Assembly (NCBI GenBank): GCA_900546485.1
Contig: URDK01000039.1
Span: forward strand, 1-21,865
Reading direction: 5' to 3'
Length of the DNA stretch: 21,865 nt
Origin: an uncultured Eubacteriales bacterium
GTDB lineage: Bacteria; Bacillota; Clostridia; Oscillospirales; Oscillospiraceae
Below, piece by piece: positions 14,617-21,865 of this stretch; position 1 is the first letter of the stretch, and the number at the start of each line of letters is the position of its first letter. The notes under the pieces were generated by a model that searched no databases, was not told where the DNA came from, and worked only from the letters and a program-made list of their open reading frames with translations. A program made the position numbers and the translations under genes.

Positions 14617-16563
14617 ATGAAATATGAAAAGCTGTTTGAACGAGGGTATATTGGAAAGGTTGAGATTCGCAACCGCGTTGTAATGACGTCGATGGGTGTT
14701 GGTCTTTGTTCCAGAGACGGCGAGCCCACGGATGAAATGATACGTTATTATGCCGATCGGGCCAAGGGTGGCTGCGGCCTCATTCTTCCGGAGTTTACGA
14801 GTGTAGACATCGAGACAGGGCACTGCAATCCGAGGCAGCTGTGCATCGGCGACAGAAAGAATCTCCCTGGCTTTGAGAAGATGATTGACGCAATCCATCG
14901 CTATGGAGCAAAAACTTTTATTCAGCTGCATCATGGCGGCCGCGAGGCGCCCCCGGCTGTGAACGGCGGGAAGCAGGCTCTGGCCCCCAGTGCCCTGCTC
15001 AACAACGTAAAGAACAGAGACGTTATATTGCCTCGCGAGATGACAAAGGATGACATCCAGTACATAACGGACAAGTTTGTTGCTGCCGCTCAAAATGCCG
15101 AGCGAGTTGGCGCTGACGGCGTTGAGCTGCATGCCGGTCACGGCTATCTTCTTCAGCAGTTCCTCAGCCCCTATACCAACAAGAGGACCGATGAATACGG
15201 CGGCTCTGTGGAGAATCGCTGTCGTTTTGTGGTGGACATTCTCAAGGGCATACGTAAGGTTGTTGGCTCCGGCTTCGTCGTGGGCGCCCGCATCAACGGC
15301 AACGACTTTATAGAAGGCGGCAATGACCTGGACGCCTGCGTCGAAATTGCCAAAATACTTGAGCCATACGTCGACTATCTGAACGTTACCTGCGGTGTAT
15401 ACGCGAGCGCTGCCAAGATGATAGAGCCTTGCTATTATGCTGCCGGCTGGAGAAAAGATCTCGCCAAAACAATCAGGGCCAACGTCAAGGTACCCATTAT
15501 TGCCGTCAACACGATAAAGGACCCGCAAACTGCCGAGGCGTTTCTGGAAGAGGGTGTCTCCGACTTCGTAGGCATCAGCCGTGGACATATAGCAGATCCC
15601 GACTTTGTGAAAAAGACCAAAGCCGGGCGGGAAGACCTCATACGCAAGTGCCTGGGCTGCATGAACTGCAACAAATCGGTCGTAGCCGACAGGCAGCTGC
15701 AGTGCGCCGTTAACCCGGTAAGCGGCAAAGCCACTGTTCTCGGCGAGGACAAGCTTGTAAAGGACGGTAACGGCAGAGCTGTAGCGGTAATAGGCGGCGG
15801 CCCCTCCGGCATGCAGGCTGCTCTGGTTCTGAAAAAGAGAGGATATTGCCCTGTAATTTTTGAAAAGTCCGCCGAGTTGGGTGGAAGCGCGATCCTCGCG
15901 TCCAAAGCTCCGATGAAGCACATGGTCTCCGAGTTCATTGCCACTCAAAAGGCTGAAATGCGTGAGTATGGCATAGATGTGCGCCTCAATTGCCCGTATG
16001 ACCTGAACACGCTCAAGGAGCTCAATCCCTGCGGTGTAATTGTTGCCGTAGGCGGCGAGCAGATCGTGCCCAACATTCCCGGCAAGGATGCTCCTAATGT
16101 ATACAATATTTATGACGTTCTTCTTGACCGTGTAAAGTTTGAGGGCAAAAATATAGCCGTAATCGGCGGAGGCCATGTCGGCCTGGAGGTTGCCCACTAT
16201 CTGTGCGGTACCAACAATGTCACTTTGGTTGAAATGCAGCCTGAAGTCGGCATGTCCATTTACCGAACCTACCGCAACGAGCTGCAGTCCATTCTGGAGA
16301 ACTCGGGTGTGCAGATAATCGTGAACCATGCTATCGCAGGTGTGGGAGACGGCGAAATAAGCATGAAAAACATGCTCACAGGCGAGACAGAATCCAAGGC
16401 TGCTGATGTCGTTGTAATGGCCCTGGGCAACTACTCCAACATTCCCTTCCGTGCTGAGCTCGAGGACAACTTCGAAAAGGTGCTCTATGTAGGCGACGCT
16501 GTAAAAACCGGCACCATTGCCGATGCTACAACGTCCGGATACAATGCTGCCTTCGCATTTTGA
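14617..16563 (+). CDS. NADH:flavin oxidoreductase / enoate reductase (FadH/BaiCD-type), full length
   Basis: 648 residues, a complete three-part member of the 2,4-dienoyl-CoA/2-enoate reductase family. It has an N-terminal old-yellow-enzyme FMN barrel (NRVVMTSMGVG, FIQLHHGGRE, HAGHGYLLQQFLSPYTNKRT), a [4Fe-4S] site with C345-x2-C348-x2-C351-x11-C363, an FAD Rossmann motif VIGGGPSGMQAA near 391-402, and an NAD(P)H motif VIGGGHVGLEVA near 515-526. It probably passes electrons from NAD(P)H through FAD and the cluster to FMN to reduce an activated C=C bond. Known relatives act on enoyl-CoAs, enoates, bile-acid or steroid intermediates; which applies here cannot be told. AAAAGGAG precedes the ATG. 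It is divergent from the PucR-type regulator and closed by a strong terminator, so it is probably its own transcription unit. Confidence 0.92.
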   Translation: MKYEKLFERGYIGKVEIRNRVVMTSMGVGLCSRDGEPTDEMIRYYADRAKGGCGLILPEFTSVDIETGHCNPRQLCIGDRKNLPGFEKMIDAIHRYGAKTFIQLHHGGREAPPAVNGGKQALAPSALLNNVKNRDVILPREMTKDDIQYITDKFVAAAQNAERVGADGVELHAGHGYLLQQFLSPYTNKRTDEYGGSVENRCRFVVDILKGIRKVVGSGFVVGARINGNDFIEGGNDLDACVEIAKILEPYVDYLNVTCGVYASAAKMIEPCYYAAGWRKDLAKTIRANVKVPIIAVNTIKDPQTAEAFLEEGVSDFVGISRGHIADPDFVKKTKAGREDLIRKCLGCMNCNKSVVADRQLQCAVNPVSGKATVLGEDKLVKDGNGRAVAVIGGGPSGMQAALVLKKRGYCPVIFEKSAELGGSAILASKAPMKHMVSEFIATQKAEMREYGIDVRLNCPYDLNTLKELNPCGVIVAVGGEQIVPNIPGKDAPNVYNIYDVLLDRVKFEGKNIAVIGGGHVGLEVAHYLCGTNNVTLVEMQPEVGMSIYRTYRNELQSILENSGVQIIVNHAIAGVGDGEISMKNMLTGETESKAADVVVMALGNYSNIPFRAELEDNFEKVLYVGDAVKTGTIADATTSGYNAAFAF

Positions 16564-16577
16564 TACAAAATATTATT

Positions 16578-16623
16578 AAAAGCATAAAAAGGAAGCCAAA
16601 ATGGCTTCCTTTTTATGCTTTTT
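16578..16623 (+). terminator. Strong terminator after the enoate reductase
   Basis: A 21-bp perfect stem (16578-16598 with 16602-16622) around an AAA loop, ending in TTTTT. It separates the reductase from the following carrier genes. Confidence 0.92.
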
Positions 16624-16666
16624 ACATTTGCATCCATGTCGCTGTTAAAGTCGACAAAAAATCCGT

Positions 16667-16683
16667 CCATTTAGTGAAAATGG
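16667..16683. promoter_or_regulatory. Palindrome upstream of the MFS carrier promoter
   Basis: CCATTT-agtga-AAATGG is a perfect 6-bp inverted repeat with a 5-nt spacer, placed directly before a -35-like box. Its half-site (CATTT/AAATG) matches that at 14481-14499, with the halves in the opposite order. An outer inverted repeat TCGACAA (16651-16657) / TTGTCGA (16697-16703) encloses it. Confidence 0.4.
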
Positions 16684-16687
16684 AACA

Positions 16688-16716
16688 TTGATAATCTTGT
16701 CGAGTATTGATATTTT
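16688..16716 (+). promoter_or_regulatory. Candidate promoter of the MFS/GntP/Fe-ADH genes
   Basis: TTGATA (16688-16693), 17-bp spacer, TATTTT (16711-16716). A start near 16723 gives a leader of about 57 nt before the ATG at 16780. Confidence 0.4.
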
Positions 16717-16779
16717 TTAGACAAGGTTTTGAACACACAACGAAGCCTGCCATGCCAAATTTAATTAAGGAGAAATCGT

Positions 16780-18036
16780 ATGAGTAATGCTTCTGCCGCT
16801 GCGCATACAAACCGCTATGGCCTTCTTGTCAGATGCCTTGTGATACTTGTATGCGCTGGTGTACTCAACTCCACCTCGGTTTTCGTCAGCCCTCTGGCGG
16901 AAAGCCTCAACATTGAGGTTGATAAAATCGCAAATGTCAGTACCACAATGCTCACGTTCTGGGCCATAGGCGCTCTTATTGGCGGGTGGCTCATGAGTAA
17001 GCTGGGTGCAAAGAAGACCCTCTTCCTGGGATGCCTTATGTTTGGCCTCGGCATGATTTTCAGCAGCTTTGTTCCCAGCTCTGCGCTGTGGCTGCTTTAT
17101 ATCACTATGAGCTTTATGCAGGGCGTCGGTAACGGCGTAGCGTACACCGTCGCCACCTACGTTGCAACCAGTTGGTTCCCCGATAAGAGGGGCCTGGCAT
17201 CCGGTCTGTGCATGGCCTGCCACGGAGGCTCTTCCGCATTTCTTGCGCCTCTCTGCTCCTTCCTCACGGATGTGACCAGCATCAATGTGACTCTGCTCGC
17301 GTTCGGCGCCGGCTGCTGCATAATATGCATCCTGTGCGCAGTCAAAATAATTCAGGCCCCCCTCGGATACATACCCGCCGGCTACGTTGAAAGCAAGGTC
17401 AAGGGTGCCGACGCAGATCTTGAGAGTCTGAACGCAAAACAGGCTATGAAGCATCGTCCGATTTGGCATCTGGCAATAGCCGTCGGATTCTTCCCGACGA
17501 TGTATATGATCATGTTCCCCAGGCTTTCCGTATTCATCACTGATGCCGGTTTTGCGCTTACAGTCGCCACAGTCGGCGTTTCGGTCTACAACGTTGCAAA
17601 CGTGCTCGGCAGACTCATACTTGGCGCGCTTTGCGACAAGATCCATTACAAGCATGTTTACGGAATATGCGGCGTCCTGTGTGTGCTGTCGTGCATCATA
17701 CTCATGAACGCAAACACGGTACCCATGTTCTACATCGGCTATATTTTGCTTGGCGTTGGATTTGGTGCCACCAACAGCGTATACCCCGTTGCGATCAACA
17801 AGTCCTATGGTCCCATGTACGCCGGAAATATATATGGAATAATGATGATGGGCTACATGATAATCTGCACGCAAATAACCCCGAGGGTGTCCAGCGCACT
17901 CGTCGCAAAAACCGGCGGCTATACAGCCTCATTCACATATGCCATCATTCTGACCTGCCTGGCTGTCATCTCCATGTACCTCATTCCAAAGGTCAAGAGA
18001 AACCGCATAGCGGAGTCCGAACTGAAGCATATGTGA
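16780..18036 (+). CDS. MFS transporter, oxalate:formate antiporter (OFA)-like family
   Basis: 418 residues with about 12 membrane spans. MFS motif A in the loop between spans 2 and 3 reads GGWLMSKLGAKKTLFLG, and its second-half counterpart is GRLILGALCDKIHYKHV. The N-terminal GVLNSTSVFVSPLAESL and the GNGVAYTVATYVATSWFPDK RG-type segment are characteristic of the OFA/monocarboxylate branch, which exchanges or symports small carboxylates across the cytoplasmic membrane. AAGGAG sits before the ATG. It is the first gene after the reductase terminator and probably begins a unit with the GntP-type permease and the Fe-ADH genes. The cargo is likely a small organic acid that serves as substrate or product of these enzymes (inference). 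Confidence 0.85.
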   Translation: MSNASAAAHTNRYGLLVRCLVILVCAGVLNSTSVFVSPLAESLNIEVDKIANVSTTMLTFWAIGALIGGWLMSKLGAKKTLFLGCLMFGLGMIFSSFVPSSALWLLYITMSFMQGVGNGVAYTVATYVATSWFPDKRGLASGLCMACHGGSSAFLAPLCSFLTDVTSINVTLLAFGAGCCIICILCAVKIIQAPLGYIPAGYVESKVKGADADLESLNAKQAMKHRPIWHLAIAVGFFPTMYMIMFPRLSVFITDAGFALTVATVGVSVYNVANVLGRLILGALCDKIHYKHVYGICGVLCVLSCIILMNANTVPMFYIGYILLGVGFGATNSVYPVAINKSYGPMYAGNIYGIMMMGYMIICTQITPRVSSALVAKTGGYTASFTYAIILTCLAVISMYLIPKVKRNRIAESELKHM

Positions 18037-18062
18037 GTGCATCCCGGGTTCAATTCACAAAA

Positions 18063-18080
18063 CAACAGACCGGTCTGTTG
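18063..18080. promoter_or_regulatory. 18-bp perfect palindrome between MFS and GntP genes
   Basis: CAACAGACCGGTCTGTTG is its own reverse complement over 18 bases, lying 26 bp after the MFS stop and 22 bp before the GntP start. With no loop and no T-run it looks more like a dimeric-regulator binding site than a terminator, but an mRNA stem is possible. Confidence 0.6.
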
Positions 18081-18102
18081 CCGTATTAAAGGGGGTTTTT
18101 AA

Positions 18103-19416
18103 GTGGGAATAGCCGGATGCCTACTGGGGTTTCTTGTGGTGATTTATTTTTGCTACAAGGAATGGTCGGTATATTTGGCTACTTTCTTGGGGGCATGTGT
18201 CGTAATACTGCTGACAGGCGTACCGTTCCTCGAAGCGCTTACGACAACCTATATTGATGGTGTATACACAGCGGTAAAGAGCTTCTTTTTCCTCATGCTG
18301 TTTGGCTGCCTGCTGTCGCGGATTTATATGGAAAGCGGAGCCGCATACTCCATTTCGGACACAATAATGTCCAAACTGCTCAAACCAAACCAGAGTCAGA
18401 CAGCCAAGAACCTGATAGGAATGAGCGTAATCCTGGTCATAGGCTTCATCCTCAACATGGGAGGCATTATGGCCGGAGTGGTAATAGTGCTAATGTATCC
18501 GATAGCACTGGCGATTTTCGAACGCTGCGGTATACCAAAGCGGTTTATCCTTGGCGTACTGGGTGCAGGTTCGTACACATTCACGCTGTCAATACCCGGC
18601 AGCCCGCAGGTGACGAATGTCGCGGCGATGACATGTCTCGGAACTTCGGCCTCAGTCGCTGTCATCCCGGGAATAGTGGGCGCTGTCGTTGAAATCGCGG
18701 TAATTCTTCTGCTGATGAACGCGGTAATAAACCGGGCTATACGCAACGGCGAAGTTTTCAGCCTGCATGCACTCGACCCCAAGTATGACCGTGACTCCGG
18801 CAGGCCGGGATTTATTGTTTCAGTCCTGCCAATGGCTGCGCTCTTTATAGTATTCAATGCTTTTGCTGTGGACATCGTACTGTGCCTCATAGGAAGCTGC
18901 CTGCTGTCATTGCTGCTTTTCTCACGCCATCTGGAGCTAAAGTATCTCAAAACGATGCTCAGCCGCGGCGCAACCGACTCTGTTCCCATGACAATGACTG
19001 TGGGCGCGATATGCGGTTTCGCGGCAGTGGTAACAAATACGGACGCTTTTCAGCAGATACTTGGCGGAATATTGTCCATCGACATACACCCAATACTTAT
19101 ATGCTGGATAGTCGTCGCCCTGATGTGTATGCTTACCGGCGGTTCATCCACAGGTCAGCTGATTGCACTGCCGCAAATTGCCCCAAAGCTCATGGAAATG
19201 GGATTAAACGTGGGCGCAGTTCACAGAGTATCCGTATTTGCAGCCACCACACTGGATTCAATGCCGTACTGTGGCTCAATACTGATGCTGCTGCCTATGT
19301 GCCACATGGAGCTAAAAGAGGTCTATCCTCCAATGTTCATCACAACAGTCATTGCCACAACCTGTGGAACTGCCGCCGTGTCATTGATGTGCATAATGTT
19401 TCCTGGGCTTGCGTAA
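18103..19416 (+). CDS. GntP-family permease (gluconate / hydroxy-acid:H+ symporter-like)
   Basis: 437 residues, hydrophobic throughout with about 12 spans. Diagnostic GntP stretches are FTLSIPGSPQVTNVAAM near 162-178, IPGIVGAVVEIAVILLLMNA, the STGQLIALPQIAP segment, and AATTLDSMPYCGSILMLLPM followed by CHMELKEVY near the end. Family members import gluconate, other sugar acids, or hydroxy acids such as 3-hydroxybutyrate. The start is a GTG at 18103, seven bases after the GGGGG of an AAAGGGGG ribosome site; no better ATG is nearby. Followed after 44 bp by an Fe-ADH gene, so a hydroxy-acid substrate oxidised by that enzyme is a reasonable guess (inference). Confidence 0.82.
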   Translation: MGIAGCLLGFLVVIYFCYKEWSVYLATFLGACVVILLTGVPFLEALTTTYIDGVYTAVKSFFFLMLFGCLLSRIYMESGAAYSISDTIMSKLLKPNQSQTAKNLIGMSVILVIGFILNMGGIMAGVVIVLMYPIALAIFERCGIPKRFILGVLGAGSYTFTLSIPGSPQVTNVAAMTCLGTSASVAVIPGIVGAVVEIAVILLLMNAVINRAIRNGEVFSLHALDPKYDRDSGRPGFIVSVLPMAALFIVFNAFAVDIVLCLIGSCLLSLLLFSRHLELKYLKTMLSRGATDSVPMTMTVGAICGFAAVVTNTDAFQQILGGILSIDIHPILICWIVVALMCMLTGGSSTGQLIALPQIAPKLMEMGLNVGAVHRVSVFAATTLDSMPYCGSILMLLPMCHMELKEVYPPMFITTVIATTCGTAAVSLMCIMFPGLA

Positions 19417-19460
19417 TGACGTCAATACGGTAAAATACTTTAAGATAAGGAGAATATGAA

Positions 19461-20651
19461 ATGCTGAATTTTGTCTATCATTCTCACACAAAGATCATTT
19501 TCGGTCATGGAGTTGAAAACGGCGTCGGCGAAGAATGCAAGGCGCACGGTGCAAAAAAGCTTCTCGTGGCCCACGGTGTCAAAAGTGCGGAGGAGTCCGG
19601 GCTGCTCGGCAGGGTCCTCGAGTCCCTGAAGGCCGCCGGGCTAGAATACGTGGTCAAGGGCGGCGTGCAGCCGAATCCCCGCATTGGCCTTGTCAATGAA
19701 TGCATCAAGCTCTGCAAGGAAGAAAACGTCGATTTCCTGCTGGCCGTCGGCGGTGGATCGGTTATAGACACATGCAAGGGCGTCGCGCTGGCCCTCGCAA
19801 GCGGTCTGGACGATGCGTGGCCGATATACACAGGAGACTATGTCGCCACCGATATCTATCCCGTGGGCGTTGTACTCACGCAGCCAGCTTCGGGCAGTGA
19901 AGCCAGTTGGACCACCGTTATCACCAACCCCGAGGGCGGACTCAAGCGCTCGTTTACCAGGGATTTTGTCAGGCCCAAGTTTGCCATGCTGGACCCCGAG
20001 CTTTGCGCTACGCTTCCCAAGTTTCAGAAAGCATGCGGAGTTGTCGATACGCTCATGCACACCATGGACAGATATTTTGCAGCAATCCATGAGGACACCG
20101 AGATAACGGACGCCATCGGTGAAGCTCTGATGAGAACCACTATTAAGTATGCGGACGCATATATGGACGAAGCGGACAACTATGACGCCGCATCTCAGAT
20201 AATGTGGGCGGCAAGCATCTCCCACAACAATCTGACCGGCTGCGGAAAGGGCTTTGGCGACTGGGCCTGCCATCAAATCGAGCATGAGATAAGCGGAATG
20301 TACGAGCAGGTGGCGCATGGCGCCGGCTTGACGGCCATTTGGGGCAGCTGGGCACGATATGCCAGTCAGGACGACTATTCAAAGATGGCGCGGTTTGCCC
20401 GCAATGTCTGGGGTATCAAGGATTCTGACGACAAGACGGCCGCGCTGAGCGGGATTGAGCGCACCGAGGAATTCTTCAGGCACCTTGGAATGCCGACCAG
20501 CATACCGGAGCTTGGCCTTGGCATCCTGCCCGAGGAGACGATCACAGAGCTCGCCAACAAGGCTGTGTTCTATGGCAAGCGTACCACCGGTAACTATCGC
20601 GTTCTTGACGCAAACGGTGTTGCTGACGTACTTCGCGCTGCAAACAAATAA
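19461..20651 (+). CDS. Iron-containing alcohol dehydrogenase (butanol dehydrogenase / YqhD-like), copy 1
   Basis: 396 residues, normal for the group III Fe-ADH family, which interconverts alcohols or hydroxy acids and carbonyls with NAD(P)H. The cofactor loop AVGGGSVIDTCKG is at about residues 94-106. Metal ligands by alignment are D196 and H200 (VVDTLMH) plus H271 and H286 (HQIEHEISGMYEQVAHG). The last two are separated by 14 residues rather than the usual 13, because of one extra residue in the loop. GGAG precedes the ATG. It is followed by a nearly tandem paralogue at 20724, which differs clearly at the N-terminus and in this loop. Physiological substrate unknown; the neighbouring carriers suggest a small hydroxy acid or alcohol. 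Confidence 0.92.
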   Translation: MLNFVYHSHTKIIFGHGVENGVGEECKAHGAKKLLVAHGVKSAEESGLLGRVLESLKAAGLEYVVKGGVQPNPRIGLVNECIKLCKEENVDFLLAVGGGSVIDTCKGVALALASGLDDAWPIYTGDYVATDIYPVGVVLTQPASGSEASWTTVITNPEGGLKRSFTRDFVRPKFAMLDPELCATLPKFQKACGVVDTLMHTMDRYFAAIHEDTEITDAIGEALMRTTIKYADAYMDEADNYDAASQIMWAASISHNNLTGCGKGFGDWACHQIEHEISGMYEQVAHGAGLTAIWGSWARYASQDDYSKMARFARNVWGIKDSDDKTAALSGIERTEEFFRHLGMPTSIPELGLGILPEETITELANKAVFYGKRTTGNYRVLDANGVADVLRAANK

Positions 20652-20659
20652 GTTGTGTA

Positions 20660-20692
20660 ACCCTCCAGGGCGGCATAACCGCCCCGGAGGGT
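20660..20692 (+). promoter_or_regulatory. Intercistronic stem-loop between the two Fe-ADH genes
   Basis: ACCCTCC-a-GGGCGG, loop CATAA, CCGCCC-c-GGAGGGT: a 13-bp stem with one internal mismatch. No T-run follows, so it is probably an mRNA-stabilising or differential-expression element rather than a terminator. Confidence 0.55.
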
Positions 20693-20723
20693 GAGTACAG
20701 TTCAAATCGTTAAGGAGACTGCA

Positions 20724-21865
20724 ATGATAAATTTTACATTTCACAGTCCTACAAAGCTCATATTCGGCCGTGGTGCTGAAAATGACGTTGGCAGCGAACT
20801 TATAAGCTGGGGTGCAAAGCGCGTTCTTGTCGTCTATGACATGAATATTGATAAAGTCGGCAACCTTCAGCAAAGGATTCGGGACTCTCTTGATAAGGCA
20901 GGCCTGTTTTATGTGGAAAAAGGTAGAGTTAAGCCCAATCCCCGCGTAGACCTGGTAAACGAATGCGCGGCTCTTGGCAAGTCGGAAAACATAGATTTCC
21001 TCCTGGCTGTAGGTGGCGGATCTGTAATAGATACGGCCAAAGCGGCAGCTTTGGCACTTGCAAGCGGGCTAGACGATGCGTGGCCAATTTATAGCGGAGA
21101 GTTTATCCCAAAAAGCACACTTCCCGTCGGCGTAGTACTGACCATCTGCGCTTCTGGCAGCGAGTCGAGCTGGACATCTGTGATAACCAATGAGCAGCTC
21201 AAACTGAAAAGGTCCTTCACCAGAGACTTCATCCGGCCCAAATTTGCCGTGATGAACCCAGAAGTATGCCGAACTCTTCCTAAATTTCAAAAGGCTTGCG
21301 GCATAGTCGATACTATGATGCATACGCTTGACAGATACTTCTCTTCAGTCGGAGAGTGCACGGAGCTAACCGACTCAATTTCAGAAGCGCTGCTTCGAAC
21401 CACAGTTAAATACGGTCCTATGTATTACAATGACCCCGAAAACTATAACGCTCAAGCCCAAATCATGTGGGCTGCCAATCTCTCGCACAATGGCATCACA
21501 GGCTGCGGGCTGGCCAGCGATTGGGCCTGCCATCAGATTGAACACGAAATCAGCGGTATATATGACGTTGCGCATGGAGCCGGGCTCACCGCCGTGTGGG
21601 GAAGCTGGGCACGCTATGTATCTGCCGATGACCCTTCCAAATTTGCACGATACGCACGCAATGTTTGGATGGTAAATGAAAAAGATGAACGCCGTGCAGC
21701 CGATATGGGCATAAAGAAAACAGAAGAATTCTTTGTCTCTCTCGGGTTGCCGATAAAGGTTTCCGACCTGGGGATGGGGCAACTCCCCGACGCAGAGCTG
21801 AAAGAGATGGCCGAAAAGAGCACGTTCTATGGCAAACGAATAGTTGGCAACTATAAGAAGTTGAC
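20724..21865 (+). CDS. Iron-containing alcohol dehydrogenase, copy 2, 3'-truncated by the window
   Basis: Open from the ATG at 20724 (AAGGAG at 20712-20717) to the last base of the window; 380 residues visible, so only about 15 are missing. MINFTFHSPTKLIFGRGAEN, then AVGGGSVIDTAKAA, and metal ligands D196, H200 (IVDTMMH), H270 and H284 (HQIEHEISGIYDVAHG) with the canonical 13-residue gap. It is clearly paralogous to the preceding gene: long shared stretches include ALASGLDDAWPIY, KRSFTRDF and LPKFQKACG. The N-terminal 30-60 region and the C-terminal lobe diverge, which suggests different substrate or cofactor preference or formation of a hetero-oligomer (inference). Probably co-transcribed with copy 1. 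Confidence 0.92.
   Translation, partial: MINFTFHSPTKLIFGRGAENDVGSELISWGAKRVLVVYDMNIDKVGNLQQRIRDSLDKAGLFYVEKGRVKPNPRVDLVNECAALGKSENIDFLLAVGGGSVIDTAKAAALALASGLDDAWPIYSGEFIPKSTLPVGVVLTICASGSESSWTSVITNEQLKLKRSFTRDFIRPKFAVMNPEVCRTLPKFQKACGIVDTMMHTLDRYFSSVGECTELTDSISEALLRTTVKYGPMYYNDPENYNAQAQIMWAANLSHNGITGCGLASDWACHQIEHEISGIYDVAHGAGLTAVWGSWARYVSADDPSKFARYARNVWMVNEKDERRAADMGIKKTEEFFVSLGLPIKVSDLGMGQLPDAELKEMAEKSTFYGKRIVGNYKKL

Noticed and set aside
14614..16329. Long open frame antisense to the second enoate reductase
   Set aside because: The sense strand encodes a complete three-domain enzyme with all motifs. The antisense product matches nothing recognisable.
16765..17874. Open frame antisense to the MFS carrier
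   Set aside because: A shadow of the sense frame, His/Cys-rich, with no domain, and overlapping a clear MFS protein.
19417..19424. TGACGTCA palindrome after the GntP stop
   Set aside because: An 8-bp palindrome is too common by chance, and no promoter is visible beside it.

Overview
The window reads as chromosomal DNA of a spore-forming-lineage Bacillota/Clostridia gut-type anaerobe, probably Oscillospirales-like. This rests on strong GGAGG-type ribosome sites, a Gram-positive lipobox on a sugar-binding lipoprotein, a SigK-type sporulation sigma factor, [4Fe-4S]/flavin enoate reductases and iron-containing alcohol dehydrogenases. Base composition is fairly GC-rich in glgA and the first reductase and visibly more AT-rich in the regulators and the sugar locus. 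No tRNA, rRNA, CRISPR array or insertion sequence is visible.

Layout. (1) 1-3025: the 3' part of a FadH/BaiCD-like flavin/Fe-S reductase, then an SLC13-type carboxylate/anion permease, closed by a strong terminator. (2) 3026-5642: a long, foldable leader followed by a glycogen synthase (glgA) with an unusual ~260-residue Lys/Ala-then-Glu/Pro/Val-rich N-terminal extension containing an internal 35-residue tandem repeat. (3) 5643-6421: a SigK-like sigma factor that keeps its hydrophobic pro-sequence but stops inside the region 4.2 recognition helix, followed by a 17-bp perfect terminator hairpin. (4) 6636-12798: a maltodextrin-type locus made of a divergent LacI-family repressor, an ABC binding lipoprotein, two CUT1 permeases and a cytoplasmic GH13 amylase. 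No ATPase gene is present. (5) 12805-21865: a PucR/CdaR-type regulator divergent from a second full-length enoate reductase, then an OFA-type MFS carrier, a GntP-type hydroxy-acid permease and two tandem iron-dependent alcohol dehydrogenases. The second dehydrogenase runs off the right edge.

How the genes may work together (inference). The glycogen synthase and the maltodextrin import/hydrolysis locus both belong to alpha-glucan metabolism. The right half looks like one catabolic or redox module: two carriers bring in small organic acids, the Fe-ADHs interconvert hydroxyl and carbonyl groups, the flavin/Fe-S reductase reduces an activated C=C bond, and the PucR-type regulator may control it. 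The left edge holds a paralogous 'enoate reductase + carrier' pair, so this genome has at least two such modules close together. The natural substrate of neither can be read from sequence.

The items most worth a second look are the GlgA N-terminal extension with its leader, the truncated SigK, and the regulated reductase/carrier/Fe-ADH module with its palindromes.
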